Source: Capitulum mitella (taxonomy: Eukaryota; Arthropoda; Thecostraca; Pollicipedomorpha; Pollicipedidae). Taken from it: a DNA stretch of 64,000 bases. Location of the stretch: assembly GCA_030062745.1 (NCBI GenBank), contig CP099849.1, forward strand, positions 3,642,586-3,706,585. The letters run 5' to 3'. Shown piece by piece: positions 34,101 through 49,100 of the stretch. The first letter of the stretch is position 1. Each line of letters starts with the position of its first letter. The translations under genes and the position numbers were made by a program. Under the pieces are notes generated by a model that did not search any database, was not told the origin of the DNA, and worked only from the letters and a program-made list of their open reading frames with translations.

Positions 34101-37100
34101 AACATAACGCAACAATTTACCAATATCTCCAATGTGTTCCCAAACATGTGCTTTCCGATTCCGAATCGTTATAACAAATTGTCTCCAATTTAATCTTGAA
34201 AAAGGAAAGCCATAGAAGATCTGCGAGATGCGTTTCTCGACGCAAAACAGCGGGTGATAATCCCGCAAAGTTCCGTATCTTCGCAGTTGAGGTTTCAGCG
34301 ATAGGCGTTTGAGCTGAGAGTTCTTGGAAGCCATAATCGAAAACATTGACCTAAAGCTTAGAAATTCTCGTTCACGGATAAGGTAGAAACATTCCTGTTT
34401 GTTCAAGGGCTAAATTTTCCACATCATTTAATTTTCATTTCATTGAAAAAGAAAGCACAGGCAGCCCAGGAGCATTTTCAAGCTGTGACACCTAAATCCC
34501 CAGCTAAAACTAAAAATCCTTGTGTCATATTTGCCACTTTCGGTATCAAAGTGCAATATCGAGTACACCTGTCAATTGCCCATTACGGGATGACATGTCC
34601 TGACGGCCGCCTCCGCGATGGTCCCCGTACGGTGCGATCAAACTCCCACAACCGACACCTATCGCGGCGCCCTCCCCCCCAAAAAAACCTGGAGGATTAG
34701 ACGGTTCGGGCGGCGGGCGTCTGCAACTCGCAACGCCTAATTCCCTTCGTGTCGGCGTCACTTAATCGGCGGGATAAGCCAATCCCGGCGGAGCGGGCCG
34801 GCTGATGAACGCATCATCGTCTCCTTAATGACCGGGTCGCCGCGCGCCGGACAGAAATGTGATCTCCCTGGCGGCGGCGGCCGTCGCGGCGCCGCCGCCT
34901 CCCGGAGGACGGTGCGGGACGGCCGCGGACGGCCCGGGGCGGCGTGAGGGGAGGACGCCTCACCTGGACCGGGGAGTAGCTGACGGAGCCGCCGCACTGT
35001 GCGCAGCGCACGTAGTAGGTGGTGTCGGTGCGACCGCCCTCGTACAGCGGCGGCTGCCAGACCAGCACGACCGTGCTCTGGTCCACGAACTCGACCGCAA
35101 GGCTCTGCGGCGCCGACGGCGGCTCTGCAACAAGGAAGCTGATAACGACAAGCCGAACGACAAGAACGCGAGATAATGATCGGTCACCAGCGAGAAGAAT
35201 GGACGGTTCAAAGGCAGCTGCAAGACGTGAAGTTAAAAAACTGATGACTGCACGTTATCTGATGGGTGGAAAGCACTGTTACATGTCGTTCCATATTGAC
35301 ATTCTAATGCTGCTCGGTAAACTGTGACCACATCTGATAACGTGAACGACGCAGTAACAACAACTGACGAGGTACAGCACGGAGCGAACTGGTCCCAACC
35401 ACACCAGGCCCAACCACGCCACGGCAAGCGGACACCCTCTTCCGCCGGGCACCAGGGACAACGACCTCACGACAACCGACGGCAACGACACGGACCGGCC
35501 CAACCCCGTGACTCGGCCGGGCCCGGCCCTGGCTTCCGAACGCCCGTGCGGCGGTCGACCGCGCGCAGCGGAGGCCCCAGCGGCGGCCGCCGGCGCTCCA
35601 CCGACCGGTCATGTTTCGCCGCCAATTAGCGCGGCCGGCGATTGGCCGACTTCGCTGAGCGTACCGGCGCCGCCCGGGCCGGGCGGCCGGCCGGTAGCGC
35701 GCCGCCGCCCCCGTTCTAAATCTCCCATCGGATAGCCGTCATGTCATGAGCGGGCGCCGCAATGCATGCCGAGTGGCGGCGCGTCGGCGGGCCGCGAGGC
35801 GGCCGGCGCGGACAAGAGTCAGCTCGCCGGGGGTCGTCGACGGCGGCGGCCGTCGCGACGGGGCCGGCGGCGCCGCGGTCCGCTCGCGGTCCGCACTCGG
35901 CGGCGCCGTACCGGTCCGGGACTTTTCTGGATGCGCCGGTTGCGGCCTTCTCCGCCCGGCTGTTTCCGAGATGGTGCATGACAAGCGGATCGCCGTGCAC
36001 ACGGAAGGCCACTGATCCGCGGCCACCGTGCGACAGGCGACTAGCCGGCATCAGCCCCTCCCCGGGTTCACTCAGGGCCGACGGAAGACGCTGGCGCAGG
36101 GGGCGCTGAGGGACCTGTTGACGGCGCCGGCCGGGGGTACTCACGCGTGCAGGGCTGGTCGCGGCCGTCGTGCGGCGCGCGGTGGTAGCCCGACTCGCAG
36201 CGGCACTCCACCGACGCCGAGTACGGCGCGCTGCTGTGGTCCGGGCACGCCCGGCACGAGCTGTTTCCCACCGTGTGCTTGAACTGCGACGGCGGGCACA
36301 CTGAAACGGAACGGGGACGATGTCAGACGAGGAGAGCGTGGCGACCTCGCTGGCGTGGCGCACGTCACAGGCACGGAGGGCAGCGACCGGGCGTACACAG
36401 AAACGGTCCAAAAACGCTCCAAAAAAGCGTGAATATGTCGCCGGTTTGCAGCGGAGCCTCACGACGACGAACCGGTCCGCCGTGAGACCGGCGGTCGCCG
36501 GGCGGCCGCGGCCACGCGGGCGGAAATAACACGCCGCAAGCCGTCGGCGACGCGACGCGACCGACCCGGGGGGCGGGCGCGGCCGCCGGTCGGCAGCCGC
36601 TGACCCGGCCGGCCGTGGGAGCCGGGCCCGGCGCCGGTCTCCCGGCCGTGCGGCCGCTCCGCGGCCTGTCGAACATCCAGGCCCGTCCGGCTGCCCGTGT
36701 CGGACGCGCCGGCCCGGACGGAACCGCACAGAGGCGCCATTGTTGCGGGACCGGTCAGAGCGGCCTGTCCGCCGCCGCCGCCGCCGGCTCGTTACCCGCA
36801 CCGTTCGCGAACAACGGCGGCGCTGTTGCGCGGGTCGGTGTCGGCGCCCTGGAGCTGTGCGGCCCACGGTCAGAGCCAGGCCGGCCAGAATGAGCCCGGC
36901 GCCCGGCGCATTGGAGCGTGCCGACTCCTATGTTCGGAAAATTGCCGTCTGGATGGTGGACACGGCCGGCATTACGGCCAAAGTTTCCGCCGAGCCGCCC
37001 CTCTTCCGAGGCCCTCCGACGCCGCGGCCGCAGTCTGCCGCGCCATTCGGTTCGCCGACGACGGCGGACCGCCATCGGACCGGGCGGCCGGGACGTCAGC

Positions 37101-40100
37101 GTCCGCGGACGCCCCGGAGTCCCGTCCGAGTCCGGCCGAGTCCGGCCGAGTCCGCGCCGCGGCCGGCGCGGACTGACAAATGGCCGATTATACGGCGAGC
37201 GACGGCCGGGCCCCGGTCGCCATCACCGCTGCCGATCTGCCGTCGGCTGGCCGGCCGAAAGGCGGTGCCGCGATGCATGTTTCATAAGCGGCGGCCCGGT
37301 CCTGAAACGTCCTCCGGCCGATGGCCGCCGCGACGGTCATAAAGCACCGGCTGACGTAGGGCCGCACACAGACGTCACGGCCGCGGGCTTCCGGCGCGTC
37401 GACGCCGGGCTGGACGGGGGCGACGCGCCCGTTCGTCGGGCGGCTCTGAGAGCTGCCGGCGCGCCGGGCGTCGGGCGGCTCTGAGAGCTGCCGGCGCGCC
37501 GGGCGTCGGGCGGCTCTGAGAGCTGCCGGCGCGCCGGGCGTCGGCCGCCTGCCGCGCGGGCCGCGGGGCGTGCCGCGGCCGGCGCCGCCGGCGGCAGCGC
37601 TGCGCTCGTAAAGCCGCGGTGGGGGCCGGCACGCCGCGGGGCGCCGTCAGCTTACCGGCTGCCGCTGCAGGGCGGACGGCCGGCGCGACAGCGTGCACAC
37701 CTAAATCAGCCGGCCGTCGACCGGGCGGCGGCCCGGCCCGGCGCCCGGCGGCCGTCCGCGCCTCCGCCGCGACAGCCGGCGACGCGGCCACAAAGGAGCG
37801 CCGCCGGCCCGACGGCCGCGGCGCAGCCGGGGAGCGTCTGGTCCGCAGACGGGGTCGCCGAGCACGAGCTCAGGCCGCCGCCGCGGCCGGAACGGCGCGC
37901 CCGCGCAGGTCACCGCGGGCCGTTCAGTCCTCCCCCTCCCCTGACCGGACACGGCCGGAGCACTGCACGAGCAGTCTCTCCGGCCTCCGCCGACCGCTCT
38001 CCTGCTACTTGATAGAATCCCACGAGAAACGGAACGGCCGTGAACCAGGCGGAACAGAATGCAGATAGGCATTACCGGCTGACTGCAGCAGGATTATAGC
38101 GCCGCAAGATGGTGCTTACCGAGAGGCTGCAGACCGCGCCTGTGCCAGGATACAATCAGGAACTGATGCACAGTGGAAACTAGACATGACGCGCCGTCAT
38201 TTCGTAGCTGCCCCGCAGCGACTTAAATGGCAACCACGTATGACGGATATACCGAGGCAAGCTCGGCATAAACTGCCTGATTTGTGCGAGGAACTACATT
38301 CGGTATGCTTTATTTGGCTAATAAACGTCCAAAAGTCAGGAAAATGTAATTTCAAAAAAGACAGGGCCTGCCCGAGAATATGACTAAGCACTGCCCGAGG
38401 CCAGCAAGATTTATGTGAGATTGAGAATTAAACCGGCGATGGCGCAATTTTCGGAAGCGGCGCTTCACAGAAATTATGGGGACCGACCAACAAAAGCCCC
38501 ACACGACCGGAGCCATTTCTACGCGCCCTTCGCAAACGGCAAGCCGCTGTTATTACAAATCAATAATTAAGGCCGGCTTCAGTCGCGCCTCCTGCGGCCA
38601 CAAATCGAGCCCGCCGAGCCGCTGTTAGGCCCGGATGGCTTTTAAAGCTCCGGAGCGCTGTTAGTGACGCGTCGGCGCCGAACGCCTCGGCAACAATGAC
38701 GGGTGGGCGGAACCTGACGCGCCATTATCGGCGCGGCCCATCGTGCCGTCGCCGAGTCTCGCCCCGGGCCGCGCTCGGCGGCGGCGTCTCGCGCGAATTC
38801 CTCCGCAGACCGAGCCGTCGCGCGCTGACGAATCGCCGTATGCGCGCGCAGTCGCACCTGTCCGGCGCCGGCACGCGGACAAAACAGCGCCGCCCGTCAC
38901 GCTGACGGCCCGCGTGGTGACGGACCGTCACTCGGGCCGGTCCGTGACGCGTCGTCCGTAACGGACCGCGTCCTCTTGCAAGCGGCGCCGGCGACGTTCG
39001 GAAGCTAACGGCTCGGCGGCGTCCGAGTGGCCGCGCACGGAGAACTCCTCTCGCCGCCAGCACGGCGGCGGACTGGAAAAGGCGGCCGCCCCATTCTCCG
39101 CCGGGCGGGGCGCCTGCCGCCTCCGCGTGAGACCCCGCCGCGGGACCCTGGACGTGCCCGGCGCCCCGACGAACCACCTGTTCGCTCCCCGGGAGCCGGG
39201 CGGGGCCGCCGCTCTAATCCGGCCGCCGATCCAGACAGATGAGCGCCGTTCGCACAGCACTGTTGCTGCCGGCAGCGGCGCCGCCACCCGACCGCCGCTG
39301 CCGGCCGCCGGACGGCCGCGCCCCGCGCCGACCCAGACGGCCGCTCCAGGCGCCCGGCCGGCTGCTGGCTGAGGAGCCGCTGGCTGCGCGCCTCAACGCA
39401 GAGGGACAAGTCCGGACTTCTGAATGCGTGCTGGAGCGCACGTTGTGCCGATCTGCCGTGCCAGGCTGCACTCAGTTTCCAACTTCAAAGCGAGATTATT
39501 TGCAAGATCGCAATCGCGTACCAGACAACTAGCCGCATTTCTACCACGTTAGGGTGGAGGCCCCATGTGTTCCGCGAATCCTACCCCACCAAGAAAAGAA
39601 GGTCATCCTGGAAACCCTGATCTTCAGAAGCCGAGCCTGCCTCCACCCTGGCAGAGCTTCAACTTTCCGCCGCGTGCAATGCTCCCAAAATCAACGTCCG
39701 CTGACCCTTCCGAGCACGCTGCACGTCACGCGCCTGACAAGAGCACGGACCCGCAGTACGCGGCAGAGTCGGTGACGGGCAGCAGAGCCCCCTCCGTCCT
39801 GCGGCCGGGCGCCCGAGTCCACGGGTCGGCCGCCCACCTCTGCAGCACATTCCAGTTGACCGGGCCGGGCCGGGCCGGCGAAGGAATGCCGAACGTCTCG
39901 GCCTGCAGCCCGCCGGCGCCTGAATCCATAACGAGACCCGTCCGGTAGCCCGAACAGCATTCTATCGATTCCGACCATCACCATAAAAATGGTGATTCGT
40001 CCCGAATACATTTGTTGTCTCGCTGCAGAAGGTCGAGGTGGGGTGGGGACGGAGGTAGGCCTGCAAGTTTGGGGGTCGCAGGGATGTAATTCAGCCATTG

Positions 40101-43100
40101 ATTGACGCAGCATTTTGCGAGATTGCAAAGATAACGACATGATTTATCAACACACATTTCATTTTTTATCTATAGTGCACCAGGCGGATCGTTAGATCGC
40201 TTGGTGATCTAACTTAGATTTAGATTAACGCTTAGATCCCTTCAAACCGCTTTGGAAAAAAGCAGTATTGAGCCCGCTATGCACGACATTAAATAGCTTT
40301 ACAAGATCAGTTATTTTAAGAAAAACGTGCGCGCTGGACGATCCTCATTTCAATGTGGGTTCCACTGCACTCTTTGTCTTTACCTGCAGCGAAAACTTGT
40401 CGCAGTGCAATTTGAACAGCATCATCCAAACGGCAGCAGTCTTTTAAGATGAACCCAGATAAATGTGGGCATCCAACACTTTGGAAGGTCCCATTTGCGA
40501 AACTACTTAAACTCGCCCATTACGGACGCCAGCTCTGCCCCGGGGCGGTTAAGCTATATTTAAGGGCGACTGCCTGATGATTCGACAGCAGACTACGACC
40601 CCCGCTCGGCCCCCTAATCTCCGGTGTCGGCCTCCATTGCAGGAAGCCGCAGCCATCTCCACGCCGTGTCGCTCATTCGCCCTCCCCTCCCATGCGTCGA
40701 GACGGGCTGCGCCGAAATCACTTGCACAAAACACGAGTAAGGACGAGTTGCGATTAATTCCGCACCGGCGGAATCCCTCATTTCCGGCGTGCTGTGACGA
40801 ACTTTGTGTATCTCGCCAAAGCCGCGGCGCCCCTTTGGAAATGGCTAAATAAATCGCGGCCGTCCCCGCCCCCTTTCCGTCCTTTCCGTTATCTCCCCCG
40901 AAAAAGCGGCCAGACCCTGCGTGCCACGTGCCCGTCAAAATGCACTCTGTGCTCGACAATACTGGCCCCTGGTGCGTGGTCTCCCGCATTGTCCCTCCCC
41001 GGCCAGAACAGAGGCGCAGCGCCGCTCAATTTCCGGAAAGCCATCAGCTGCGTTTTCATCAATTCTTGCGCTATCAGCGTGACTTAATGGTCCCATGAAT
41101 AAGAAACGAGACCGAGCGTCGACAATTGCCGTTCGCCGAGAGGAATGGTCGGCAAAAAGAAACGGAAGCGCCGATCGGAACAGGATGACCGACGACGTCG
41201 GCGCCGGCGCCTGCTCCCAGACGGCGTCACGGGCCCCGCGGCGGGGCGGCGGGGCGGCGCGGCGGCGGTCACGCACCTCAGTCTCACGCAGTCGGCAGAC
41301 GCGGCGGCCACTCCGCCGCCCGGCGCGCGGTCTGTTCCGGCGGCGCGGCGGGCGCGCGCGCAGAAAACTCGTCCCGACAGCCGCCACCGGCTAATTTCCC
41401 TGGGAACGGCCGGTCGCCGCACCCGCTGCGACCGCAGTATCCGCTCCGTCCGGGAATTATCACACCGGCCACGGTAAACCGCGCTGCAGCGCGCGCCCGC
41501 CGCCGCGTGTATTTCAGTCAGGCACACCACCAAACGGCCGAAATTCCATGGCGTGCATTTAGCCGAGTATAAACAACAAGGGACTTGCAATCGCGCCATC
41601 TCGCACGGCAGGCGGTCGTCCCGTTAGGGTCATGCGCCGTCGGCCGACGGCCCAAACTCGACCTTACGGGTGGCGATCTCCGTCCGCCGCGGCTCCCGAC
41701 ACCCCCTGGGTTCGGGATAAAGAGGATAGAGGGAGGCAGGCAGACAGGAGGAAAACACAGGTCAGATATACGCGACACTTACACGCGCCGGGCCCACCGG
41801 AGGCCGCGGCAAAAACGGCCGCCGCCGCCGCCGCCGCCGCCGCGACCGCCGGCGTGGGATAAATCCGGGCGGCGGCTCCCCGGCCGCGCCGGCGCGCATA
41901 ACTCTCCGAAATAAGTTATTGCGGCGGCGATATATCGAGGTCGGCGCGCCATGCGCGCCGCCTTCGATGCATGCCGGATCGGTCGCGGGGAGCGCGACAC
42001 ACCGCGGCGGCGACGGCCGAGCGGTGGCCGCTTCCCGGCCCCCAGGCGAGCCGTCTCGCCGACGGCAGGAAAGCCCGTCCCCCGGCTCTGAGCCCGTCCC
42101 GAGTAGCCTCGCCAGGGGCGCGACTCCGTCCCGCGAGCGGAAGGCTCGACGCGGACTGACCCGTCCTTATCGCGGCCGAATCTGAACAAACAGGATCATC
42201 AAATCGGGGTACGGCGGGCCCGGCGGCCGGACCTGTGACGGTTCCGCGATGAATGCGGGGGCGGACGCCCACCCAGGCGGCGCCGTTTATCCCTGCCGTC
42301 ACGCACGGCGGCCGCGCTTCGCCGCCGGCGCAACCGCAAGGGCGACGCCTCGGAAACGAGCCGAGTTCTGCCACGGAATTCCGGGGAGATTGCTCATTAA
42401 CGTCCACTTAGCCCGTTTTGTCGGCGGATAAGCTTAAACTTCCCAGAAAAACAGCCTCGTTTTCCCCCAGAACCCGGCAACTGTGTGTGAGTGTAAGCTG
42501 CCAAACACCCGCAATCCTGCGCGGTTTCGGTGCTATATGCGCATGCGTCGCTGAACTCCTCCATTACAACTGCCCGCGATCGAGACCGAAGACCGCGTGT
42601 AAGACGCCCTCTGCTGGGACGGAGACACAGCTCGCGCTCTACTCCGCACTCTCCCGAAAGCAGCGTGAATCATCACGGACGACGGCCGGCCGGCGGCCGC
42701 GCATTGTCCGCACAAATCAGGCGCGGCGGCGGCGGCGGCCGCGCTCTTTCGGGCGCCGCAGACGGGCGGACAAACCGGCGCGCCGGCGGAGAGCGGTCGG
42801 CCGCCGCCGCCAGCCGGGTGGTCCCTGAGCAGGATGTCGGCCGTGAAGGTCCGGCGCGCCAATCAGCGGCGGCCGCGGCGCTCGGCCGTCCCTGCCGAGA
42901 TGAATCGCCGGTAACGGTCCGCCGGCGAACTTCCGCCGGCGCCGCCGCCTCCTCAGGCCGTCCGGCACGCAGAGCGGACCGTCTGGCTGGTCGAGAGGCG
43001 CGGCTACGAGACGATGGCGAAACGTGCGACGGCAGACGTGCACAGACTGGAAAACTCATTCCTCTTTGTGCAGAACCTTCTTTGAGGGAGTGTACGTCTC

Positions 43101-46100
43101 GGTCTCCACGACGTGGACGCAAAGAAGACAGAACAATTACTTTTTCCAGCACGTCGAAGCATCCGCCTACACATCGTTGCCATCTGCGAGGGAATTCCCG
43201 CAGATGGCGGCGTCACCTAGCCGTCATGCTTCGCGGGGCCAATTCGCAGGCCAGACGTCTCCTCCCCTCCCGGAATGCAGCGTTCTGTTGCCGACGGGCA
43301 CGGCCCCGGCGTAGGAGGTTCATAATAACCCGCGTCCTCGAGGACATGTGAACGCTCGGCCGGTCGCGGGCCGGAAGAGGTGATGAGAGGGCCGCCGGCT
43401 CCGGGCCGGCCGACATTCCGCCGTGCCGGACCCGGCCCGTTCCGGCGGCGGGGTCGTCTCGGCTGGACGACCGGGCCAGGGCTGTGGGAACGTCGCCTTT
43501 GCCGTCAGAGGCGGCGCACTCATGGTCGGCGCGTCGGCCCCGGCGGCCCGGCTTTACCTCGTTTCGTTCGGAAGAGCCGCACGTACGCATTCCTGCGCGC
43601 GATTATGAACGCGCTGATGATCTTGTAATGTGTCTGGGTGTGCCACGTTGGCACATTTTCGGCCCTAATGACATCGGGTCCTGGTAAGTACCCACGGACC
43701 TCAATAACCGGTGCCTTCAGACCAAGAAACGACGAAAACATGACGAGGACAGGACGAAAACACAAGAGGGTCTGCACACCACACACCGTCGATATTGGGT
43801 AGCGTGAACTTCGTGATATCCACGGCGTCCGAAATCCGAATCTGTCAGACGTACCGGTTTCTTCAGCAGCAATTCCCAGAACATGGAGAAAACCGGAAAT
43901 ATTTTGAATGGTCAGCAAAACAACGCAAGACAGATTTTACGATGACGAAAAATCATTCTTGGTAACCATTCAATGTCCGATTCCGATTCATCTTTTTTAC
44001 GGTGGGGCCCCCATGTAACGGCCTCCGAGACTTTTCGTCTAACGAGTTGTTCCAGGTTTCCTCTGGTCGCAAAACATCCAGCAAGATGGTAAGTATCCAA
44101 TAAGGATAGAAGCGCCATATAAACAATACTAAAAAAGCAGTACCATACCAGAAATACTAGTAAATAAGTACAACCGATTTAGCAATCTGCTGGAATACGA
44201 CACGGAAATGCGGTTAGCCAACGGCGACGAACCTTCGGATGCAGTTGTAACAAGTCTCTGACGGACCGAAAGTCATTCTGATATTCGAATCAACGGGCGG
44301 GGCGTAAATCGTTTAATGGTCTACCAGTTGCTCATACTAATACCTTCAACTAATTCAGAACTCCCCTTGAACAGTTTCCATTCGCGGACACAGAAAAAAC
44401 TGCGCGGCTTCGTTAGCTGGATACTACACAAAAGCTGAGGCGGGGGAGGGGGACATTTCCCTCTGCGCTGGTCACGTAAGACCATTTGCAAGCCGGGATG
44501 GTAACAGGAGTGAATGAACTGAACGCCCCTCAAATCGGTTCTAGCGGTCATGAAACCACTTGCACATAAACGAAACCTGATCATCACCACCGGAGTCATC
44601 CGACGCGAGCAAAAAGCTGACCTTTCCGCGAGCCCCGCGGACGAGCCGAGCACGAAAAACAGCTCATCAGCGGCGTTAGCTCGCCCATCCCGTGAACCCG
44701 CCGAACGGCGTCGGCCGGCGACCGGCGGCCTCCCACGATCGGCGCCATTACCGCGGCCTTGCATAAAGCACGGCGGTCATGAGCGCGCCGCCCAGCGCCG
44801 GCGCCCGCGCTCGGCGCCACCCCCTCCTGCAGCTCCGCGCCGCCGGCGCCGGCCGACGCCACCGGCCGATGGATGGGAAGCCGGAATAGGTGCGGTGCGG
44901 CCGGCGATGCCATTACCCGCGCGGCGTCGTCAATTACCCGGCGGCCGCGGTAACCGGCGGCGGCCGCGGCCCGCGCCGCCCAGTAAAAGCGAGTCAAGGA
45001 TGGCGCGCCAGAGATGGCCACGATAATTTTTGACAACTTTTGCCGGCCACTTTTTGCCGGTCGCTGCCATTGTTTTCGGGTTTTTCGCCGCGTTTTTGTG
45101 CGGCGCCGGCCGCGCGTGATCGTGGACCAGATCGAGGCCGATGGTTTCCGAGAGCCAGGCCGGGCGGGGCGCGGCGGGCCCGCGCGGGCCGGCCCGGTCT
45201 GCGGCCCTCGCTCTCGCCGGAGATCGGTGGGCGATCCCGGCCGACCCGATGAAACAATCGCTCCCGCCGGCCGCTCGCCGGCCATATTTATTGGTGTTCT
45301 GCGTCATTTGATACCACCGTCAACGCTAATGAAACGGCGCGCGGCACTGGCGGCGCGGCGGTGGCGGACCTGGCGCGCCGCGCGCTCCCCGCGTGTCCGC
45401 GACGGCGTTTAATTAAAGTGGGATAGATACCTAAATGGGCAGAACCACCATTATGGTAATATGACGTATCGCTTAATGCGACATCACGAGGACAAACGGC
45501 TGGTCGGTAAATAGAGCGGACAGCCAGCGCCGGCCGGTTCCAGCGCCGCCAGCAGGGCAGGCTCCCGGACGCCGTCGCCGGCCGAGCGGCCGGTTCTCGC
45601 CCTCCGCCGCCGCCGCCGCCGGCGCGCGAGAGGGTGCCGCCGCGCCGCCGCCGGCGCCGCCCGTCTGGCCGGCGACCATTGCGCCAGACCGTCGTGTAAT
45701 AAAGCGACGGCCGGCCGCGCCCGGCGTCCAATTACCGCTCTCATTTCTCGTCGGTACCGTGACGGCGCCCTCTCGCCGCACGCAACGGGCGAGCGTGGCG
45801 CGGCGGCGGCGGCGGTGCGACCCGGGCCGACCCGGACGGCCGTCGGCGACCCGCCGGCATAATGGCGGCCGACTGCCGAAATCTCATCTAACTAAACGCG
45901 GTGTAAAATTATCGCAGAGCGCCGAGTCACGGCGGCCGTCCGCGCAGACAAAGACGCTCGGCGACGCGGCCACGACGCCAAACTGCCAGTCAGAGCGGGC
46001 GGCGGCGGCGGCGGCGGCGGCGGCCGGCTCGCGTGCGTCGCCGACATCCATCCGCGTACCTCTAATAGAAGTCGGCCGGCCGGCGAGCTTTTTGCTTGAT

Positions 46101-49100
46101 ATTCGGGGGAAGTGGACGCTATCATTCGGCGGTCTCCGGCCGGCCGACCATTCCCCGCCGATTACCCGGCCCGAATGGGAGCGGGCGCGGTCCCGGCCGG
46201 GCCCAGCGGGACCCGCCGGGCCCAGGGGACCCGGCGGCGGCCATCGGTCGCCCGTCCCGCGCAGCAGGACTCAGCAGACCGAGGAGAGGACGTGGCGATG
46301 AGGAGGCGCGTTAGCTGATCCCGGCCGTCCCAGGAGGACGCAGAAGACACGAGGAGGACGCGTCACGAGGACAGTCGAGTTCCATTAGTCGATCCAGCCG
46401 AGACAGCAGGATATCGACGCGGAGCGGGACAGAGGACTCGCGCTGGCCCGCGCTCGCCGACAACAGCTATTACGGGCGGAAGATTACCGCCCCGTCTCCA
46501 TCGCGGCCGGGACCAAAGTCATCGTCCGACCCGCCCTGGCGCCAAGGCTGCGACATTTACGCCAGTCAGCTGATGGCCTGACAACAGAGACTGCAGTTCC
46601 GGCGCACTCGATGCCAGTCGGCAGGACGGGAAGCACCGCCTCTTCGTGACCTTGGCCTCAGACTCACGGCCTCTGCCGGAGAGTCCAGACGTCGGCACGT
46701 GACCCCGGCATGGGCGCCGATCATTGCTACCCGCACCCCATCTGAGCTTTACGAGCACCAGCCGGGGCGTGCAATAACATGTCAAAGGCTCCGACCCGGG
46801 CCGGATTATCAGCCATCTCGGCCAGATGGACGGCAGGCCAGAAATTGTAATAGAAATGACCGCCATATGTTACACAGATAGGCCGGCGCGGCCGGCCGGG
46901 GAAATGTCAGATTTCCTGGGCCGGGTCGGCGCGGCCGGCGGCGGCGGCGGCCCATCAGCGGCCGGCACCGAGCGAGCGGCGAAATCACCCGCTCAGTGAC
47001 GCCCTGACGACCCTCGGCGGCGGCGGCTATCGCGCGCGGCCTCCGACACCGTCCGCCGGCCGGTCCGTCTGTCACCGCTGAAGGCCCGCCGTCACCTGTC
47101 ACCTGCGCCGGGACCTGGAGCCGCGGGAACACCGTCGACGTTCCCACGTCCCGGCGCCGTCCCCGCACGGCCGTCATCGCCCGACGACCGGGGGAAGACT
47201 GGCCGATTTCGGCGCCGATAAGCCGTCCGCGGCGATCAGGGCGACCAAGCGGCATCCGGTGGCGACCGCCGGCGACCGGGCGGCGTTTGGTGGAGACCGC
47301 CGGCGACCCGCCGCCATGCCCTCGTGTTCGCGGGCGGTCAGTTTACAGTCCGGAGTTTTTACGACGCGATGCGTATCTCTGCGGCCTCGTCCCGACTAAA
47401 ATCCCGCCCGACGGGCGACCAAAATCCATTCGTTTTCGGCGCGCCGATCGGCGCGATGGCGAACGCGGCGCGCCGCGCGGCGGAGCGGCGAGCCCGGCGC
47501 GCCGCGGCGGCCTCGGCCGCTAACGGTGCCGACCGTTTATCTGAGCGCGCCACGTGACCGCTGCGGCGGCCGGCGGCCGGGGTCACGTGGCGCGGCCCGA
47601 ATTCGTACCGTCTCGCTCAATTAGAGGATTGCCGGCCGGCAGGCGGCGGCGGCCTGCCGCCCTGCCGGCACGAGGCGGCCCCCGGCCGCCGCGCGCACCG
47701 GCCCGTCGGCCAACCCGTTAATTTTATTGTTCGATTTGCCGAACAATGCGGCGCGCAGCCGTCGGCGGCCGACGAGAACAAATGTGCGCCATGAATTACG
47801 CGCGCGTCGTGCCGCCGCCGACGGGCTTGTGCGAGCTCGTGCACAGCCGCCGCGGCGGGCCGCCGTCGTCACGGCACCGTCAGTCGCGAAGCCGCGTGGC
47901 CCCCGTCTGACCGGCGGCTGCGATTTTCACCCGGCACGGCCGATGCGAGGGTCTCACGGAGACCGGGGACCGTTTCGGGCCGTGTTTTTGACGCGGCCGG
48001 GCCCGGCCGGGCGGTCAGCTGCAGGACAGTGACCGGCGCCGGGCTGCGGCGACCCTCGGCCCCGCCATCGCCCTCATCTGGCCGCGATTCGACGCACCCT
48101 CAGCCCGACCGGCTATGGATGGCCCGGGAAATTATTAATAACCGGCGAGTTATTGCCGTCCATGACTGGAAGAAATGGAATAATTCCGCCGTGCAGACGG
48201 CGAAAGGGGCGCGTGCGTCCCTCCGCGCGGCGACCGGTCGCCAGAGGGGGCAGAACGACGCCGAGGGACGGCGCGGAACGGCCCGGAACGGCCCGGAACG
48301 GCCCGGAACGGCCCGGAACGGCGCGGCGCCGCCGCCTGGCGGACATGCCGGTACAGAGCGCGGAGACCGCGGTCCGGTAACGAGCGGCGGGCACGGGCGG
48401 CCGCCGTCCGCCGGCGCGGGGCCGACGGCCGCCCACGCCCGGCTGCGGTCGGGCCGGCCGTTCTAGCCGGTCCGACGCGCCGCCGACCCGCGGGCCCCGC
48501 CATCCGCGCGGCGAGCAGCGGCAGCGCCGCCGGACGGCCGCGCCGTCCACCACTAAACCCGCGCGCCGGCCATCGCCCGAACGCGGCCCACCTCTTTTCC
48601 CATGCAGCCGCTTTGTCGGCGAAAGCGCCGAATCACGGCCAATCCGGCGCGGCCCGGGACAATTAATTTGTATCACGACCGGCGCGGAGGCGATCGCCAA
48701 CACATGGCGGCCGGCGGCTGGCTCCCGTCTCGGGCGGCCGCAAATGGCCGGCCGGCGGCCGCGGGCGCGCGGCGGCCGCACGACCGGCGGCCGCGCCGCC
48801 GCCCGCCGGCAGGCCCGCGACCCGCGCGCTAACGGGCCGCCGAGACCGGCCCAGCCTCCCGGACGGGCGGGACGAATTCTCCAGACGGAGCCACCGCGCT
48901 TATTCGGCGCGGGCCGACGCGCCGGCTACGCCGCCCGCCTGAGCGCCGAAAAACGCCGGGGCCGTCGCATCTTGCGTGCGCGGCTCGGCTCTTCGCCGCC
49001 GCCCAACGGACAAGCCGAGAACAACACGGCGCAGGGATCCGGCTTGTCGCGCCCTTCCGGTCTACGGGCGGTCGATTTTCGTGCGTGGCGCAGCGGAACC

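Noticed and set aside
35716-36867. 383-codon minus-strand open frame
   Set aside because: It overlaps the Cys-rich Eph exon in the wrong frame. Arg/Pro/Ala-rich composition and mirror frames on the other strand mark it as an artefact.
42530-43351. 273-codon plus-strand open frame
   Set aside because: Arg/Ala/Pro-rich translation of CpG-rich intron DNA, with long frames on the opposite strand too.
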